A stretch of 64,000 nucleotides of DNA from Myotis daubentonii (lineage: Eukaryota; Chordata; Mammalia; Chiroptera; Vespertilionidae), in NCBI RefSeq assembly GCF_963259705.1, contig NC_081840.1:115867074-115931073 (forward strand), read 5' to 3'. Below are positions 45,557-57,544 of the stretch, one piece after another (positions within the stretch are counted from its first letter, which is position 1; every line of letters begins with the position of its first letter). Made by a program: the position numbers and the translations under genes. The notes beneath the pieces were generated by a model. That model was given only the letters and a program-made list of their open reading frames with translations, was not told the DNA's origin and made no database searches.

Positions 45557-46081
45557 AAAAAAAAATTAAATATGGAACTGCCATTCTACCCTGACATCCC
45601 ACTTCTAGGAATATATCCTAAGAAACCTGAAACACCATTCAGAAAAAATGTATTCACCCCTGTGCTCATAGCAGCTCAATTTAAAATAACTAAGATATGG
45701 AAACAGCCCACATGCCCATCAATAGAGAGCACTTTAAAAGCTGTGGTTTATTTATACTATGGAATACCATGCAGAAGTAAAAGAGAAGGATTTCTTACCC
45801 TTTGAGACAGCATGTAGGGACCTGGAAAATATTATGAACAAAAGAAACCGATGAACAGGATAGATCCAGAGACATAGAAGCATGAAACAGACTGTGGTCT
45901 CTCAGAGGGAAGGCAGGGAGGGTGGGAAGGGGGGAGAAGAGATCAACCAAAAAACTTGTATGCATTTATGCATAACCCATGGGTATAGACAATAGTGTGG
46001 TGAAGGCCTGGGGCAAGGGGTGGAGGCAAGTTAGAAGAGGCCAATGGGGACAAAAGGGAACATATGTAATACTTTCAACAC

Positions 46082-46577
46082 CTTTGTGGATGGTAGATTC
46101 TCAAAGCATGAAAATAAATGTGCTTGTAACTTTGAAAATTTGTAACATATATATGTATATATGTAATTATATAATAAATATATATATATATGATTAAAAT
46201 TAAGTTGCACTAAGAACAGTAGATAAGTTGGATTTTATTAAAGTGGTCCAGAAATGAATTAGATAAATTGCTGCCAGATCAGTGTTTCAGAATATGAATA
46301 AAATGATAAATAAAAACTTAAAACAGCTAGCTTACTATAGTGGTCACTGCCCCTTTGGCATTCTTTTTCCCCACCAACCAGGGCACATTTCATATTCAGA
46401 GAAATCTTCCTTTCAGGGACTTATAGCTACACAAGTACTAATACTAGTAGATGGCCCATCTGTCATGCAATGGGAGAACTAGGTTAGGTGTACGGTATAC
46501 CAATCGTTAGTCTTTGACTACTCATGTCCCAAAGAGTTGATCCTGGCTTTGTTCATCCTATTACAAAGCAGTAGTGT

Positions 46578-46626
<49 letters not shown>

Positions 46627-47089
46627 TACTTACTAACATTCATTATCTAGCATCGTACTACTCATTACTCTTTTGTACAAGCTTTGTTGATATCATTTCA
46701 TCTTTGAAAGCACATGACTATAGTTGCAGATGATCTGTAATATTGTATATTGCTTAGGTCATGCTTTCAGTTTGAGTGTCTGATATTAAAATGGGTTTTC
46801 TTTACTACATTAACAGATTGTTATATAATGTACCATGAAGCATTCAATTCCACATGCTTTATCTACAAATGTATTATCTTAAGTTTCTTTGTATTAAGAT
46901 ATATAGAGATTTGTGGCAGAGTAAAGAAAATGTTGGAACTAGAAAAGAAGTCCTTCCAATATTTAGTGTCCAAGATTACTTGCCTAAGCACGTCATTTAC
47001 CAAGAGTATGTGGTAGGTGAGGCCAATGGAAAGTAAAAAGTCAGACCAATGGATGTTAAGCCACTATGTGTTTACTGTACTTTCCTGCT
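46082..47089. other. AT-rich noncoding DNA with (TCTA)n
   Basis: Contains TATATA-rich tracts (46148-46192) and a (TCTA)n tetranucleotide repeat (about 46578-46625). Bases 46082-46105 match 47830-47853 exactly. Nothing else is recognised. Confidence 0.55.
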
Positions 47090-47629
47090 TAAAAACCTTT
47101 TTAGGCTTTCTGTTTTTTTGAGGCTAAAGTCCTGACATTTTGACACAGCCTTCCATGATCTGAGTCTGGTTTGCTTCTCCACCCTTATCTCCTACCACTC
47201 TTCTTCCCACCACCCATCACTGAGAGTCCTTAAAATTCAGCCTTGGTGAAATGCTTGCCTGTCTTTGATAATATCTCTTTCTCTCCTGTGCCTTGAGTGC
47301 TCTCTTTTTCTTTATCTACCTTACTTATAGACACAGCTCAAGTAACAAGTCCTTGGGGTAGCCTTTCCTGACCAGCTCAGCAATTAATTGAAAAATGCAA
47401 AATTTTAACTAGAGATGACCCACAAAATTAACCCAGCATGTGATGTAATATACTAAAGTTTATCTAGACTAGTTAAAGGATGGCCACAGCATCTTATAAG
47501 TGACTACAATGTTATGCTTATCAATCTTTAGTACAATTTCTGATACTAGTTTGTCTATCCTATATTTGTCTTTAACTTCTGTAACTCCAGTATCCAGCAT
47601 AGTATTGGCACAAAGTGAGAGCTAGGAGC
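47090..47629 (+). repeat. L2-type LINE
   Basis: The text 'tttttgaggctaaagtcctg', 'cagccttccatgatctgag', 'ctcctaccactcttct' and 'ccttgagtgctctc' keeps L2 3' order, interrupted by 47380-47560, which is unassigned. 'tccagcatagtattggcac' near 47590 fits the L2 terminal region. Confidence 0.6.
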
Positions 47630-47860
47630 TAACATTTGCTGGATATTACTATTTGCCAGGCATCTTCCTAAGTCCTTAGCGTGCATTAATTCATGATTTC
47701 CATTGTGCAGATGAGAAGTCAGAATGATAGGAAGTTTGGTCTATTTCACAAGGTCACTTAGTAAGTGATAGGATCAGGATCTAAATGGTATGGTCTCAAG
47801 ATGTTTTTAACTATGACATATGTAAATAACTTTGTGGATGGTAGATTCTCAAAAATATTT
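47630..47860 (-). repeat. MIR SINE, antisense
   Basis: Reverse-complement MIR order: 'gccaggcatcttcctaag', 'ccattgtgcagatgagaag' and 'caaggtcacttagtaagtg'. It is followed by 'gtagattctcaaaaatattt'. Confidence 0.65.
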
Positions 47861-48140
47861 GCTGGATAAACAATATAATTAATTAGTACTATGTATTTAT
47901 TAGTAGCAAGGTTCACACAAGCCCCAGAGTCACTGTATTCTCAGCCCAGTGAACCCCTTTAAGACTGATGTGCTTTGTGCTTTATGAGCCAGCGGTACAA
48001 TATAGAAAGAACATTAGCCCCAAGCAAGGAACAGGTTGCCTCCAAAATATCCAAAGAGGTCCACTAGGCATTGTGCCTTTTTTTGGTTTTAGGAAGGGCC
48101 AAATGCAACAACTCATCCTTCACCTCAGAAAGCATATCTC
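47861..48140. other. Unique noncoding DNA
   Basis: No recognised element before the HAL1 copy. Confidence 0.4.
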
Positions 48141-48156
48141 AACATATCCCACACTA

Positions 48157-50101
48157 GAGAGAGAAACCAAGATGGCGGCATAGGTTAACGCCGGAGATTG
48201 CTGCCTTGAACAAACACTTCAGAGATATAACTAAAGGACAGAACAGACATCATCCAGAACCACAGGAAGGCTGGCTGAGTGGAAATTCTACAATTAGGAG
48301 GAAAGAGAATATCATACCCAGACTCAGAGGAGGCGCAGTGCTGAAGTGAAATACTCAGGTGCGGAGTGCGCGAGAGCGGGCTGGTGGCGGAGGGCGCGGT
48401 TGTTGTTTTCAATTGGGAGGGAGTTTCAGACTCTGAGTTCCAGTTCCGGGCGAGTCTCTGGGGACCCAGACTCAAACGGGAGAAGCGGGACTGTCTGGCT
48501 TCGGTCGGAACTCGAAGGCAGCTTTCTCTCCGAGATTTGCAGCCGTTGCTGGGACTCTGAGAGGTAGAGCACCTAGGGACGGAACTGAGAGCAGCCATAA
48601 CTGCTTGTTCCGCCCGACCTGACCTGTAGATCCCCGGGGACCCACCCCGCCCAAGCCCTGCACAGAGCCATTTGCCGATAGCCTCAGGCAAAGGCTAGAT
48701 TAGCACCGCCCTAGAGATCCAGCACAGAAGCTCTCCCACTGCAGACACAGCTGACTCTCATAGCCAGTTAGCCTGGAGGTCAAATCACCCCTGGTATTAC
48801 CGACAACAATCAAGGCTTAACTACAAGACTGCGAACAAAGACCACTAGGGGGTGCACCAAGAAAAGATAAAAAAATGTGGAGACAAAGAAACAGGACGCA
48901 AATGTCAGAAATGGAAGCTATAGAGCTCAAAACCACACTTTTAAGGTCTCTCAAGAACTGTCTAGAAGCTGCCGATAAACTTAGTAAGGCCCTTGAAAAG
49001 ACTGGTGAGACCGCCGATAAATGTAGTGAGATCCTCAAGAAATCTAATGATACCCTCGATGTTGTGATAAAGAACCAACTAGAAATTAAGCATACACTGA
49101 CTGAAATTAAGAATATTATACAGACACCCAACAGCAGACCAGAGGAGCACAAGAATCAAGTCAAAGATTTGAAATAAAAAGAAGCAAAAAACACCCAACT
49201 GGAAAAGCAAAATGAAAAAAGAATCCGAAAATACAAAGATAGTGTAAGGAGCCTCTGGGACAGCTTCAAGCGTACCAACATCAGAATTATAGGGGTGCCA
49301 GAAGATGAGAGAGAGCAAGATATTGAAAACCTATTTGAAGAAATAATGACAGAAAACTTCCCCCACCTGGTGAAAGAAATAGACTTACAGGTCCAGGAAG
49401 CGCAGAGAACCCCAAACAAAAGGAATCCAAAGAGGACCACACCAAGACACATCATAATTAAAATGCCAAGAGCAAAAGACAAAGAGAGAATCTTAAAAGC
49501 AGCAAGAGAAATAAACCCAGTTACCTACAAGGGAATACCCATACGACTGTCAGCTGATTTCTCAACAGAAACTTTGCAGGCCAGAAGGGAATGGCAAGAA
49601 ATATTCAAAGTGATGAATACCAAGAACCTACAACCAAGATTACTTTATCCAGCAAAGCTATTATTCAGAACAGAAGGTCAGATAAAGAGCTTCACAGATA
49701 AGGAAAAGCTAAAGGAGTTCATCACCACCAAACCAGGATTATATGAAATGCTGAAAGGTATCCTTTAAGAAGAGGAAGAAGAAGAAAAAGGTAAAGATAC
49801 AAATTATGAACAACAAATATGCATCTATCAACAAGTGAATCTAAGAATCAAGTGAATAAATAATCTGGTGATCATAATAGAATCAGAGACATAGAAAGGG
49901 AATGGACTGACTATTCTTGGGGGGGAAAGGGGTGTGGGAGATGCGGAAAGAGACTGGACAAAAATCGTGCACCTATGGAAGAAGACAGTGGGTGGGGAGT
50001 GAGGGCGGAGGGTGGGGTGGGAACTGGGATGAGGGGAGTTATGGGGGGAAAAAAGAGGAACAAATGTAATAATCTGAACAATAAAGATTTAATTTTAAAA
50101 A
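48157..50101 (+). mobile_element. HAL1-like half-LINE, copy 2 (complete, one nonsense codon)
   Basis: Same structure as copy 1: GC-rich 5'UTR starting 'gagaaaccaagatggcggc', ORF1, purine-rich 3'UTR with G runs, AATAAA near 50080, A-tail, no ORF2. It is flanked by an exact 16-bp duplication, AACATATCCCACACTA (48141-48156 and 50102-50117). The exact duplication and close match to copy 1 indicate recent insertion. Confidence 0.9.
48875..49768 (+). pseudogene. HAL1 ORF1 with a single in-frame stop
   Basis: The frame stays open from MWRQRNRT (48875) to EMLKGIL (stop at 49766-49768), except for one TAA at 49175-49177. Copy 3 has TAC and copy 1 TGC at this codon, so TAC to TAA by one base is the simplest change. 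The coiled coil keeps a fuller heptad series (EAADKLSKALEKTGETADKC) than copy 1. RRM (NIRIIGVPEDE) and C-terminal blocks are intact beyond the stop. An ATG at 49295 lies downstream but would give only a partial RRM. Functional only if the stop is polymorphic or read through. Confidence 0.85.
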
Positions 50102-50117
50102 AACATATCCCACACTA

Positions 50118-50925
50118 TTGTACCCCTAGAAATTTCACTAAGATTAAAGGCCCTTGAGTTTTTTTGGATATATTTCTCACCCTCTGGAACACATATGTCT
50201 TCGCAATAAGTCTAAAGTAGCTGCTCCTTCTTGCTCACAAGGTCAAACTAACATAATATCATTGTAATGACCCAGTGTAATATCGTGTGGAAGGAAAGAC
50301 AATCTGAATTACGACATGGGGTTGGAGAGTTGATCTACCTTTGAGGTAGGACAGTGAAGTTGTATTATTAGCCTTGCTAGCTAAAAGCAAATAGAGTCTG
50401 GTGAGTTTTACTAATAAGTAGTAAATTTATTATCATACCCAGACTCAGAGGAGGCGCAGTGCTGAAGTGAAATACTCAGGTGCGGAGTACAGAGAAAAAA
50501 GCATTTGCCAGATCAATAGCTGCATGCCTACCAGGGTACCAGCCTCCTCTTATAAGGGCATGCTGGATCTATAAACTGGCTCAAGTCTGGAATTAACTTA
50601 GGAAGCATCACACTCTGTTTTATGACACAGATAAGACTACTGTTAACTTTTCTGCTTATATAAATAAAGTAAGAATTTAGTAAGCCTTCTATCTATTTCA
50701 CTTATAGGGACATCATGATCAACTAGCCAGTGCTGTAGGTCTGCACAAGTCATACAATTCTGATTGCTGCTTTGACTCTGCTATCCCTCACAGTAACCAT
50801 GTCCGCCTTGCCTTTGGAGACTGAGTGCTGCCACTTAGCCCCTACTATCTCAAGACTCCATTAATTTTATTGCATTTACATTTCCCAGTTTAGTGACTAT
50901 GGTTCCTATTTTAAGGTCTGGCCCA
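50118..50925. other. Unique noncoding DNA with a 58-bp HAL1 copy
   Basis: Apart from 50431-50488, which is identical to 48310-48367 of HAL1 copy 2, nothing is recognised. Confidence 0.5.
50431..50488 (+). repeat. 58-bp exact copy of HAL1 copy-2 5'UTR
   Basis: It matches 48310-48367 base for base ('tatcatacccagactcag' to 'caggtgcggagt'). It differs from copy 1 at several sites, so the source is copy 2 or a near relative. It has no A-tail and no evident duplication, unlike a normal retroposon end. Confidence 0.9.
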
Positions 50926-50929
50926 TGGT

Positions 50930-53900
50930 AAAAAGTAATTAAAAATTAAAAATCAACTATAGAAAGAAAGTAAAGAAACCCATAAATATGTGGACATTAA
51001 ACAACATACTACTAAAATATGACTGAGTCAATGAAGAAATAAAAGGAGAGGTCAAAAATATATAGAGACAACTGAGAATGACAATACGACATATCAAAAC
51101 TTCTAGGATGCCACAAAAGCAGTAATAAAAGGGGAGTTTATATCATTACAGGCCTAGCTCAAGAAACAAGAGAAGTCCTAAGTAAACAACCTAATATTAC
51201 ATCTTAAAGAACAAGAAAAAAAGAACAAAAGCAACCCAAAGTCAACAGAAGAAAGAAAATAATAAAAATTAGAGCACATTTAAATGAAACAGAGAACAAA
51301 AATACTATATAAAAATTAACACAACAAAGAGCTAGTTCTTTAAAAATATTAATAAAATTGACAAACTCCTGTCTATACTTACAAGGAAAAACCCCCAAAA
51401 GACCCATATAAACAAAATCAGAAATGAAAGAGAAGTTACTACAGACATCACAGATACAAAAAGGATCATACTAGAATAGTATGAAAGACTATATGTCACC
51501 AAATTCAATAACCTAGACGAAATAGATAAGTTCTGAGAAATATATAACCTCCTAGACTGAACCATGAAGAATTGGAAAATCTAAATAGACTGATCAACAG
51601 TGAGGAAATTGAAACAGCCATCAAAAACCTCCAAAAAAATAAAAGTCTGGGACCACATGGCTTCACTAGTGATTCTATTAAGCATTCAAAGAAAATTTAA
51701 AACCTATCTTTTTCAAACTCTTCCAAAAGATGAAGAAGAGCCAAGTCTTCCTAAGACATTTTATGCGGCCAACATAACCCTGATGCCAAAACCTGGCAAG
51801 GATAAAAGTAAAAAAGAAAACTACAGACCAATATCTCTGATGAATACAGATGCAAAAATCCTAAACAAAATATTAGCTAATAGAATACACTAATACATTA
51901 ACAAATGATACATCACGATCAAGTGGGGTTCATTTAGGGACACAAAGATGGTTCAACATGAAGCAATCAATCAACATAATATACCACATTAACAAAAGAA
52001 AGGATTAAAATCATATGACCTTACCAATAGATGCAAAAAATCATTTTATAAGGTACAGCATCCATTTATGATCAAAACACTCAGTGAAATGGATATTAAA
52101 GGAAAGTACCTCAACATAATAAAGGCAATAAATGACAAACACTCAGCCAATATCATACTCAATGGTGAAAAACTGAAAGCTTTTCTTCTAAAATTAGGAA
52201 CAAGACAAGGATGTCCACTCTCAACACTCTTATTCAACATAATTCTATAAGTCCTAGCAAGAGCAATCAGCAAGAGAAAGAAATAAAAGACATCCAAATA
52301 TGGAATAAAGAAGTAAAAGTCACTTTGCAGATGACATGCTTCTGTATATGAAAGACCCTGAAGACTCCACCGAAAAACTAGTAGAAACAATAAAAAAATA
52401 CAGTCAAGTTGCAGGATACAAAATCAATCAAATCCATTGCCTTCCTGCATACTAACAACGAAACTTCAGAAACAACAACAACAACAACAACAAAAACAAT
52501 TCTTGTTGCAATTACAACCAAAAGAATAAAGTACCTAGGAATAAACTTAACAAAGGATGTGTATTAAAAACTACAACATGTTATTAAAAGAAATTGAAAA
52601 AGATACAACAAAGTGGAAAGATATTCTGTGTTATTGGTTTGGAAGAATCAAACATAGTTAAAATGGCCATATTACCCAAAGCAATATACAGATTTAATGC
52701 AATCCCCATCAATATCCCAATGTCATTTTTCAAAGAAATAGAACAAAAAATCATCAGATGTGTATGGAACTACAAAAGACCCCAAGTAGCCAAAGTAATC
52801 CTGAGAAAAAAGTAATCCTAACTTCAAATTATACTACAGAGCTATAATAATCAAAACAGCATGATTTTGGCAGAAATACAGACACACAGACCAATGGAAC
52901 ATAATTTATAGCCCAGAAATAAAACCACATGTATATGGGTAAATATTTTTTGACAAATAAGCCAAAAATACACACTGGAGAAAAGAAAGCTGCTTCAATA
53001 AATTGTGCTGGGAAAATTGGAAAGCCACATGCAAAAGAATGAAATGAGACTACAATTTGTCCCCATGTAAAAAAATTAATTCAAAATGGATCAAAGACCT
53101 AAATATAAGATATGACTCAAGGAATTACATAGAAGAAAAAATAGGTACTAAACTTATAGAACATTTTATGAAATTGACCCCAAAGGCAAGGGAAGTAAAA
53201 GCAAAAATAAATAAATGGGACTATATCAAACTAAAAAGCTTCTGCACAGCAAAAGAAACCACCAACAAAATAAAAAGACAATCAACTGAATGGGAAATGA
53301 TATATTTGCAAACAACATCTCTAACAAGGGGTTAATATCCAAAATATATAAAGAACTCATACAACTGAAAGTCAAACAAACGAATAATCCAATTAAAAAA
53401 AATGGCAGAGGACCTGGACAGACATGTCTCATCAGAAGACATACAGATGGACAACAGATATATGAAAAGATGTTCAACTTTATGAGCTATTAGGGAAATG
53501 TAAATCAAAACTACAATGAGATGCCATCTCACACCTGTTAGAATAGCTTTTTATCAACAAGACAGATAATAATAGGTAATAATTGTTTGTGGAAATGTAA
53601 ACTGGTACATTCTCTGTGAAAAACAGTTTGGGGGTTCCTTAAAATATTAAGAGTAGAGTTACCATATGACCCAGAAATTTCTCTTCTGGGTGACTACTCG
53701 AGAAACTCAAAAACATTTAATCACAAAGATATATGCACCCTTATGTTCATTGCAGCATTATTCTTGGTGGCCAAGACGTGGAGACTACCAATGTGTCCTT
53801 CGATAAAGGATTGAATAAAGAAGATATGCTACATATTTAGCATGGAATATTGCTCAGCCATATAAAAAGATAAAATACTGCCATTTCTTACAACATAGAT

Positions 53901-54175
53901 GGACCTTGAGAATATTATGCTAAATGAAATAAGTCAGTTAGAAAAAGCTAAGAACAAACTTACAGACAAAGACAATAGTATGGTAGATACCAGAAGGAAG
54001 TGGGTGAGGGGGTAGTAAATGGTAAAATAGGCCAAATGAATGGTGACAGAAGATTATTTGACTTTGTGTGGTGGACACACAAAGCAATATACAGATCATG
54101 TATCATAGAAATGTATACTTGATGCATATGTGATCTTATTAACCAATGTAACCCAATACATTTAATTAAAAAAAG
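50930..54175 (+). mobile_element. Old 5'-truncated LINE-1 (ORF2 to 3' end)
   Basis: Continuous L1 ORF2 from the post-endonuclease region to the tail. Landmarks are PNKS-like 'aaaaataaaagtctggga', [24 protein letters not shown] (51780-51893), RQGCPLST (52210), 'tttgcagatgacatg' (FADD, 52325), 'aaatgggactatatcaaact' (53215) and an A-tail at about 54170. There are many stops. The style ([21 protein letters not shown]) is of an older L1M/L1P-like lineage than the element at 38766. Confidence 0.85.
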
Positions 54176-54226
54176 ACCTCCAGTCAGTTGAATGGTCTTA
54201 AATGACAAATATACTCTAAGCCTTTG

Positions 54227-54487
54227 TTCTTTTTTATTTAATTTTTTAAATCCTCACCCAAGGAGTGAGGATGTTTTTTCCCATTGATTTTAAAGAGAGT
54301 GGAAGGAAGGGAGGAGGAAGGTAGAGAGAGAGAGAGAGAGGGAAGAGAGAGAGAAATATCAATATGAGGGAGACATATCAACTGGTTGCCTCCCGTATGT
54401 GCCCCAACAGGGGGTGGGGATCAAACCAACAACCCTCCTGTGTGTAGGCCGATGCTCTAACCACTGAGCACTGCTGGCCAGAGCATG
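54227..54487 (-). mobile_element. Ves SINE, antisense
   Basis: A 13-bp duplication (CTCTAAGCCTTTG at 54214-54226, CTCTAAACCTTTG at 54488-54500, one mismatch) brackets it. The A-tail side is 'tatttaattttttaaatcc', with a short (GA)n near 54324-54352, and the tRNA-like head is 'accactgagcactgctggcc'. Confidence 0.92.
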
Positions 54488-54500
54488 CTCTAAACCTTTG

Positions 54501-55769
54501 AATATCTTTCTCTACATTAAATCGAGGCAAACCTAGTACTTCTGATGTACTTACTAGGATCTGCTTTTTGGTTTATCTTTCAACCAAACAAAATGTTAGA
54601 GCCTTTCCTAACTCCTCAAACTGTAACATTAAAGGCAGAATCTCTACTTAATGAGCCCATATCAGTAAATTCAGCATGGTCAAACAACTTTATGTTCATT
54701 CCACCATTACCCCACAACACTTGTGTTCATTTTTACACATATTCTTTGAATTTCTGTCTGTATAAATCAGGCAGCTCAAGTAGTTCCTTTAGATTATAAT
54801 GCACCTCCTCATGGGTCACATATTGTACCTCACCTTCAGGAAACTGCTAGGACTTGAGTCTAGTTATAGTTCTAGAAGCAAAGATGTGTGGTTGGGCTGG
54901 GTTCTGAGGAGAATCAGCATTGTATTGCTTGTCAGCTGCCTCAGAGGAGGCCTTACAGTTTCTTTAGTCAATTCAGGATTCATCTCCGTAGACTAGTGTA
55001 GGAACACTGGTAGATATCACTGTGAGTGGAGGGGCCACTACTACTGGGTTTGGGGAAGCTGCTTCTACTGGGGAGTAAGCACACTTCTTCCACCTGCAAA
55101 GAAGGCTCACCAGAATATATGGCTCAATGTCCCCAGCCTCATCAGGTTATTCCCATCTATCTTTACCCTACCTTATAAGATCCTATTCTTTCCCAATCAA
55201 TGTCCTCACTTTAACAATAGACACCTTGTAAAGCTGGGAGATCTGTTTGCAGTGTAACTCAGCCCTTACAGGATGAGGTTCTGCATTTTATTAACTGCAA
55301 TTTCAGACTCATGATTATAGGAGATAAGGATCTTCTTCAGGGCACACATAGAAGCTGTTTGGTCATTTATGCATTGTTTGAGCTGAGGATTCAAATCTCT
55401 GAGCTCATTCTTTTCTTCCACAATTTTGTCTAGTGACATTAGGAGAACCAACCAACCAACATCATATTTGTTAGTTTTCCAAAACTGTTCCAAAGTACAA
55501 TACAGAGTCACCTAGCTGCTGTTTGTTACAGTGGTTGCTTAAGAGTATCCCATGCAGATATTTTCTGTGTATCTATAGACAGTTAACACCAAGGACTATC
55601 AGTTCTTCCTTTACTACTAAAAATAAAGTCATTAGCATTTTAAAATCTGAATTCCAGAAAACCCCAGATCAATTCATAAAACTCATCCTTAATATTTCTC
55701 TAGAACCACTGCAGTACCAAGAACCGTTTTGGGATTTTTTTAGAGCAACACAGCCAAAAATATATCTGT
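54501..55769. other. Unique noncoding DNA
   Basis: No recognised repeat or exon. Frames here (for example 55266-55511 minus, 55523-55828 plus) have no known domain. Confidence 0.4.
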
Positions 55770-55815
55770 GTATATATATGTATGTATGTGTGTCTGTGTA
55801 TGTGTATGTAAGTCT
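55770..55815 (+). repeat. (TATG)n/(TGTA)n simple repeat
   Basis: Imperfect alternation of TATATATG and TGTGTATG units. Confidence 0.7.
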
Positions 55816-55829
55816 ATCATATTTATAAA

Positions 55830-56222
55830 AACATTTATTATAAGATATTGGCTCACATGATTATGGAGGCTGTGAAGGTACAAGATCTGAAGTTGGAAAG
55901 TTGGAGCCCCAAGAGTGCCCCGGTCTGAGTCTGTGGCCTGAGAACCAGGAGAGCTGATGGTGTAAGTTCTAGTTCTAGTTCAAGTCAGAGTCCGAAGGAG
56001 AAGACCAGTGCCTAGCTTGAAGACAGTCAGGCATATAAAGCAAATTGTCCCTTATTCAGCTTTATTGTTTTATGCAGGCCATTCACATTGGGGAGGGCAA
56101 TCTGCTTTACTCAGTCTACTGATTCAAATGTTAATCTCATTGAAAACTCCCTCTTAATGTTTAAGCAATATCTGGGAACTCATGACTCAGCCAAGTTGAC
56201 ACATAAAGTGAACCATCACATC
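55830..56222 (-). repeat. Ancient mammalian interspersed repeat, antisense
   Basis: The text 'ttggctcacatgattatgga', 'gagaaccaggagagctgatgg', 'ggagggcaatctgctttact' and 'caagttgacacataaa' is the reverse of the family at 20340-20872. The family name is not assigned. Confidence 0.6.
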
Positions 56223-56263
56223 TTTTCTGTGCCACACACTGTTCCAGACAATGGGGATTTACA

Positions 56264-56529
56264 TCCTATATAATAAAAGCCTAATATGCATATTAACCGA
56301 ATGGTGGAATGACTGGTGGAACGACTGGTTGCTATGATGTACACTGACCACCAGGGGGGCAGATGTTCAATGCAGGAACTGCCCGCAGCCTGCAGGTTCC
56401 AGGCCAGCCAAGGTGGGTGCCAGTGGAGGTTCCCCGATCGCTCTGCCAGTTGCCCCACAGATCGGCCCTGATCACTGGCCAGACCTAGGGACCCTACCCA
56501 TGCTCGAATTTCATGCATCAGGCCTCTAG
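56264..56529 (+). mobile_element. Short HeliBat-type Helitron, 266 bp
   Basis: It starts TCCTATATAATAAAAGCC (56264) and ends CTAG (56526-56529), with A at the left flank and T at the right. The terminal hairpin is decayed (ATGCTCGAATTTCATGCAT). An internal 'gaccaccagggggg' matches the interior of the longer copies near 5970 and 11040. Confidence 0.9.
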
Positions 56530-57100
56530 TCAGAAAATAAAACAGGTAAAATGCTCTGCCCTCCTTGACCTTACATAGTGGATAGAGACAGATAATAAAT
56601 AAAATAAGCGAAGAATGAGGGTCTTCTTGACTTTGGTAACTAGGTTGTATGGTGATTCCGAACTAGGTAGGAGGGAGATTGGGAAGGAGCCCTCTGCCTC
56701 CAATCTCTGCCTTCTCCCTTGACTCTTCTCAATTGTTATATTCCTATGTGTTCTTCAGTGTCCCACTCCCTGCTATGTACAGTTGTATCATGCAAGTTTA
56801 TCATTTGTCGGACCTGGGAGTCATATTTCGCCTCGTGTCTTTCTCCAGATAATCAGTGGTAAATTTAGATTGAACAACATTTTAAATTTAAAAAAAATAT
56901 TGAGCATCTAGTATGTGCAAGCACCTGTGTGTACGTGCTATATTTCAGTTTACAAAGATAAAGCACTTAGGAAGTGTCCATGAGTTGTGAGAGACCCCAG
57001 CAGGCTGGAATGATCATGAGGCTGCACACAGGGCATTTGATCTCCTGTTGAAGAATGGGTAGGATTCAGAACATGGGTGGAGAGGAGAAAAGATTTCTTA
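56530..57100. other. Unique noncoding DNA
   Basis: Nothing recognised. Confidence 0.4.
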
Positions 57101-57104
57101 GGCC

Positions 57105-57295
57105 AGTAGTTCACAAACTTGTGTGCATTTTCAGATCACCTGGGGAACTGTAGATATGGTAATGTGTGGGCTGTGAGCTGCACCTCCAGAAATTTTGTTG
57201 AACTTGGTCTGGGGTGAAGCCTAAGTATCAGGTTTTTAAAATCCTTCCCAAGGGTTTCTGATGGGCTGTCAAAATTAAGAAGCATTGGGGATGGT
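57105..57295. repeat. MER5-like hAT-Charlie remnant
   Basis: 'ccagtagttcacaaacttg', 'gatcacctggggaactgt', 'ggtctggggtgaagcc' and 'tcccaagggtttctgatg' occur in MER5A order. Confidence 0.7.
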
Positions 57296-57544
57296 GATAC
57301 CAGATTCCTGAGGGTGAGTGTCTATGTGTGTACACACGTGTGTCATCCATCAGCAGTAAAGACAAGTAGGGGTCAGACTGTGGGATGCCATGAAGGACAC
57401 GATCAAAGTGTTAGAAAATGGCTGAAGAAGTTTGGGCAAGGAAGAGCATAATTAAATTGGTTTTTTAAAAGGATATAATTTATAATTTGGAAATTGATTG
57501 CTTTAAAATAGAGTTTTGCAGAATTAAAAATGTTAACAGAGCGC

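Larger units (their letters stand above)
35995..46081 (+). mobile_element. Older LINE-1 with internal ORF2 deletion, interrupted by a younger full-length LINE-1
   Basis: The older L1 occupies 35995-38765 and 45577-46081. It begins 'ttccaaaatggcggcgaag' (a 5'UTR start with a YY1-like core). It has an ORF1 remnant (about 37355-37780, with HRHIIIKIPE and KPRLLYPASLSF) and an ORF2 N-terminus (37829-38033, SIITLYVNGLNAPIKRHRVA). Near 38203 it jumps from the endonuclease region ('gcacccaacata') to the ORF2 C-terminus ('aaatgtcagacatctg'). After the inserted L1 it continues to 'tgtaatactttcaacac', with no A-tail. Stops and frameshifts are throughout. Confidence 0.85.
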
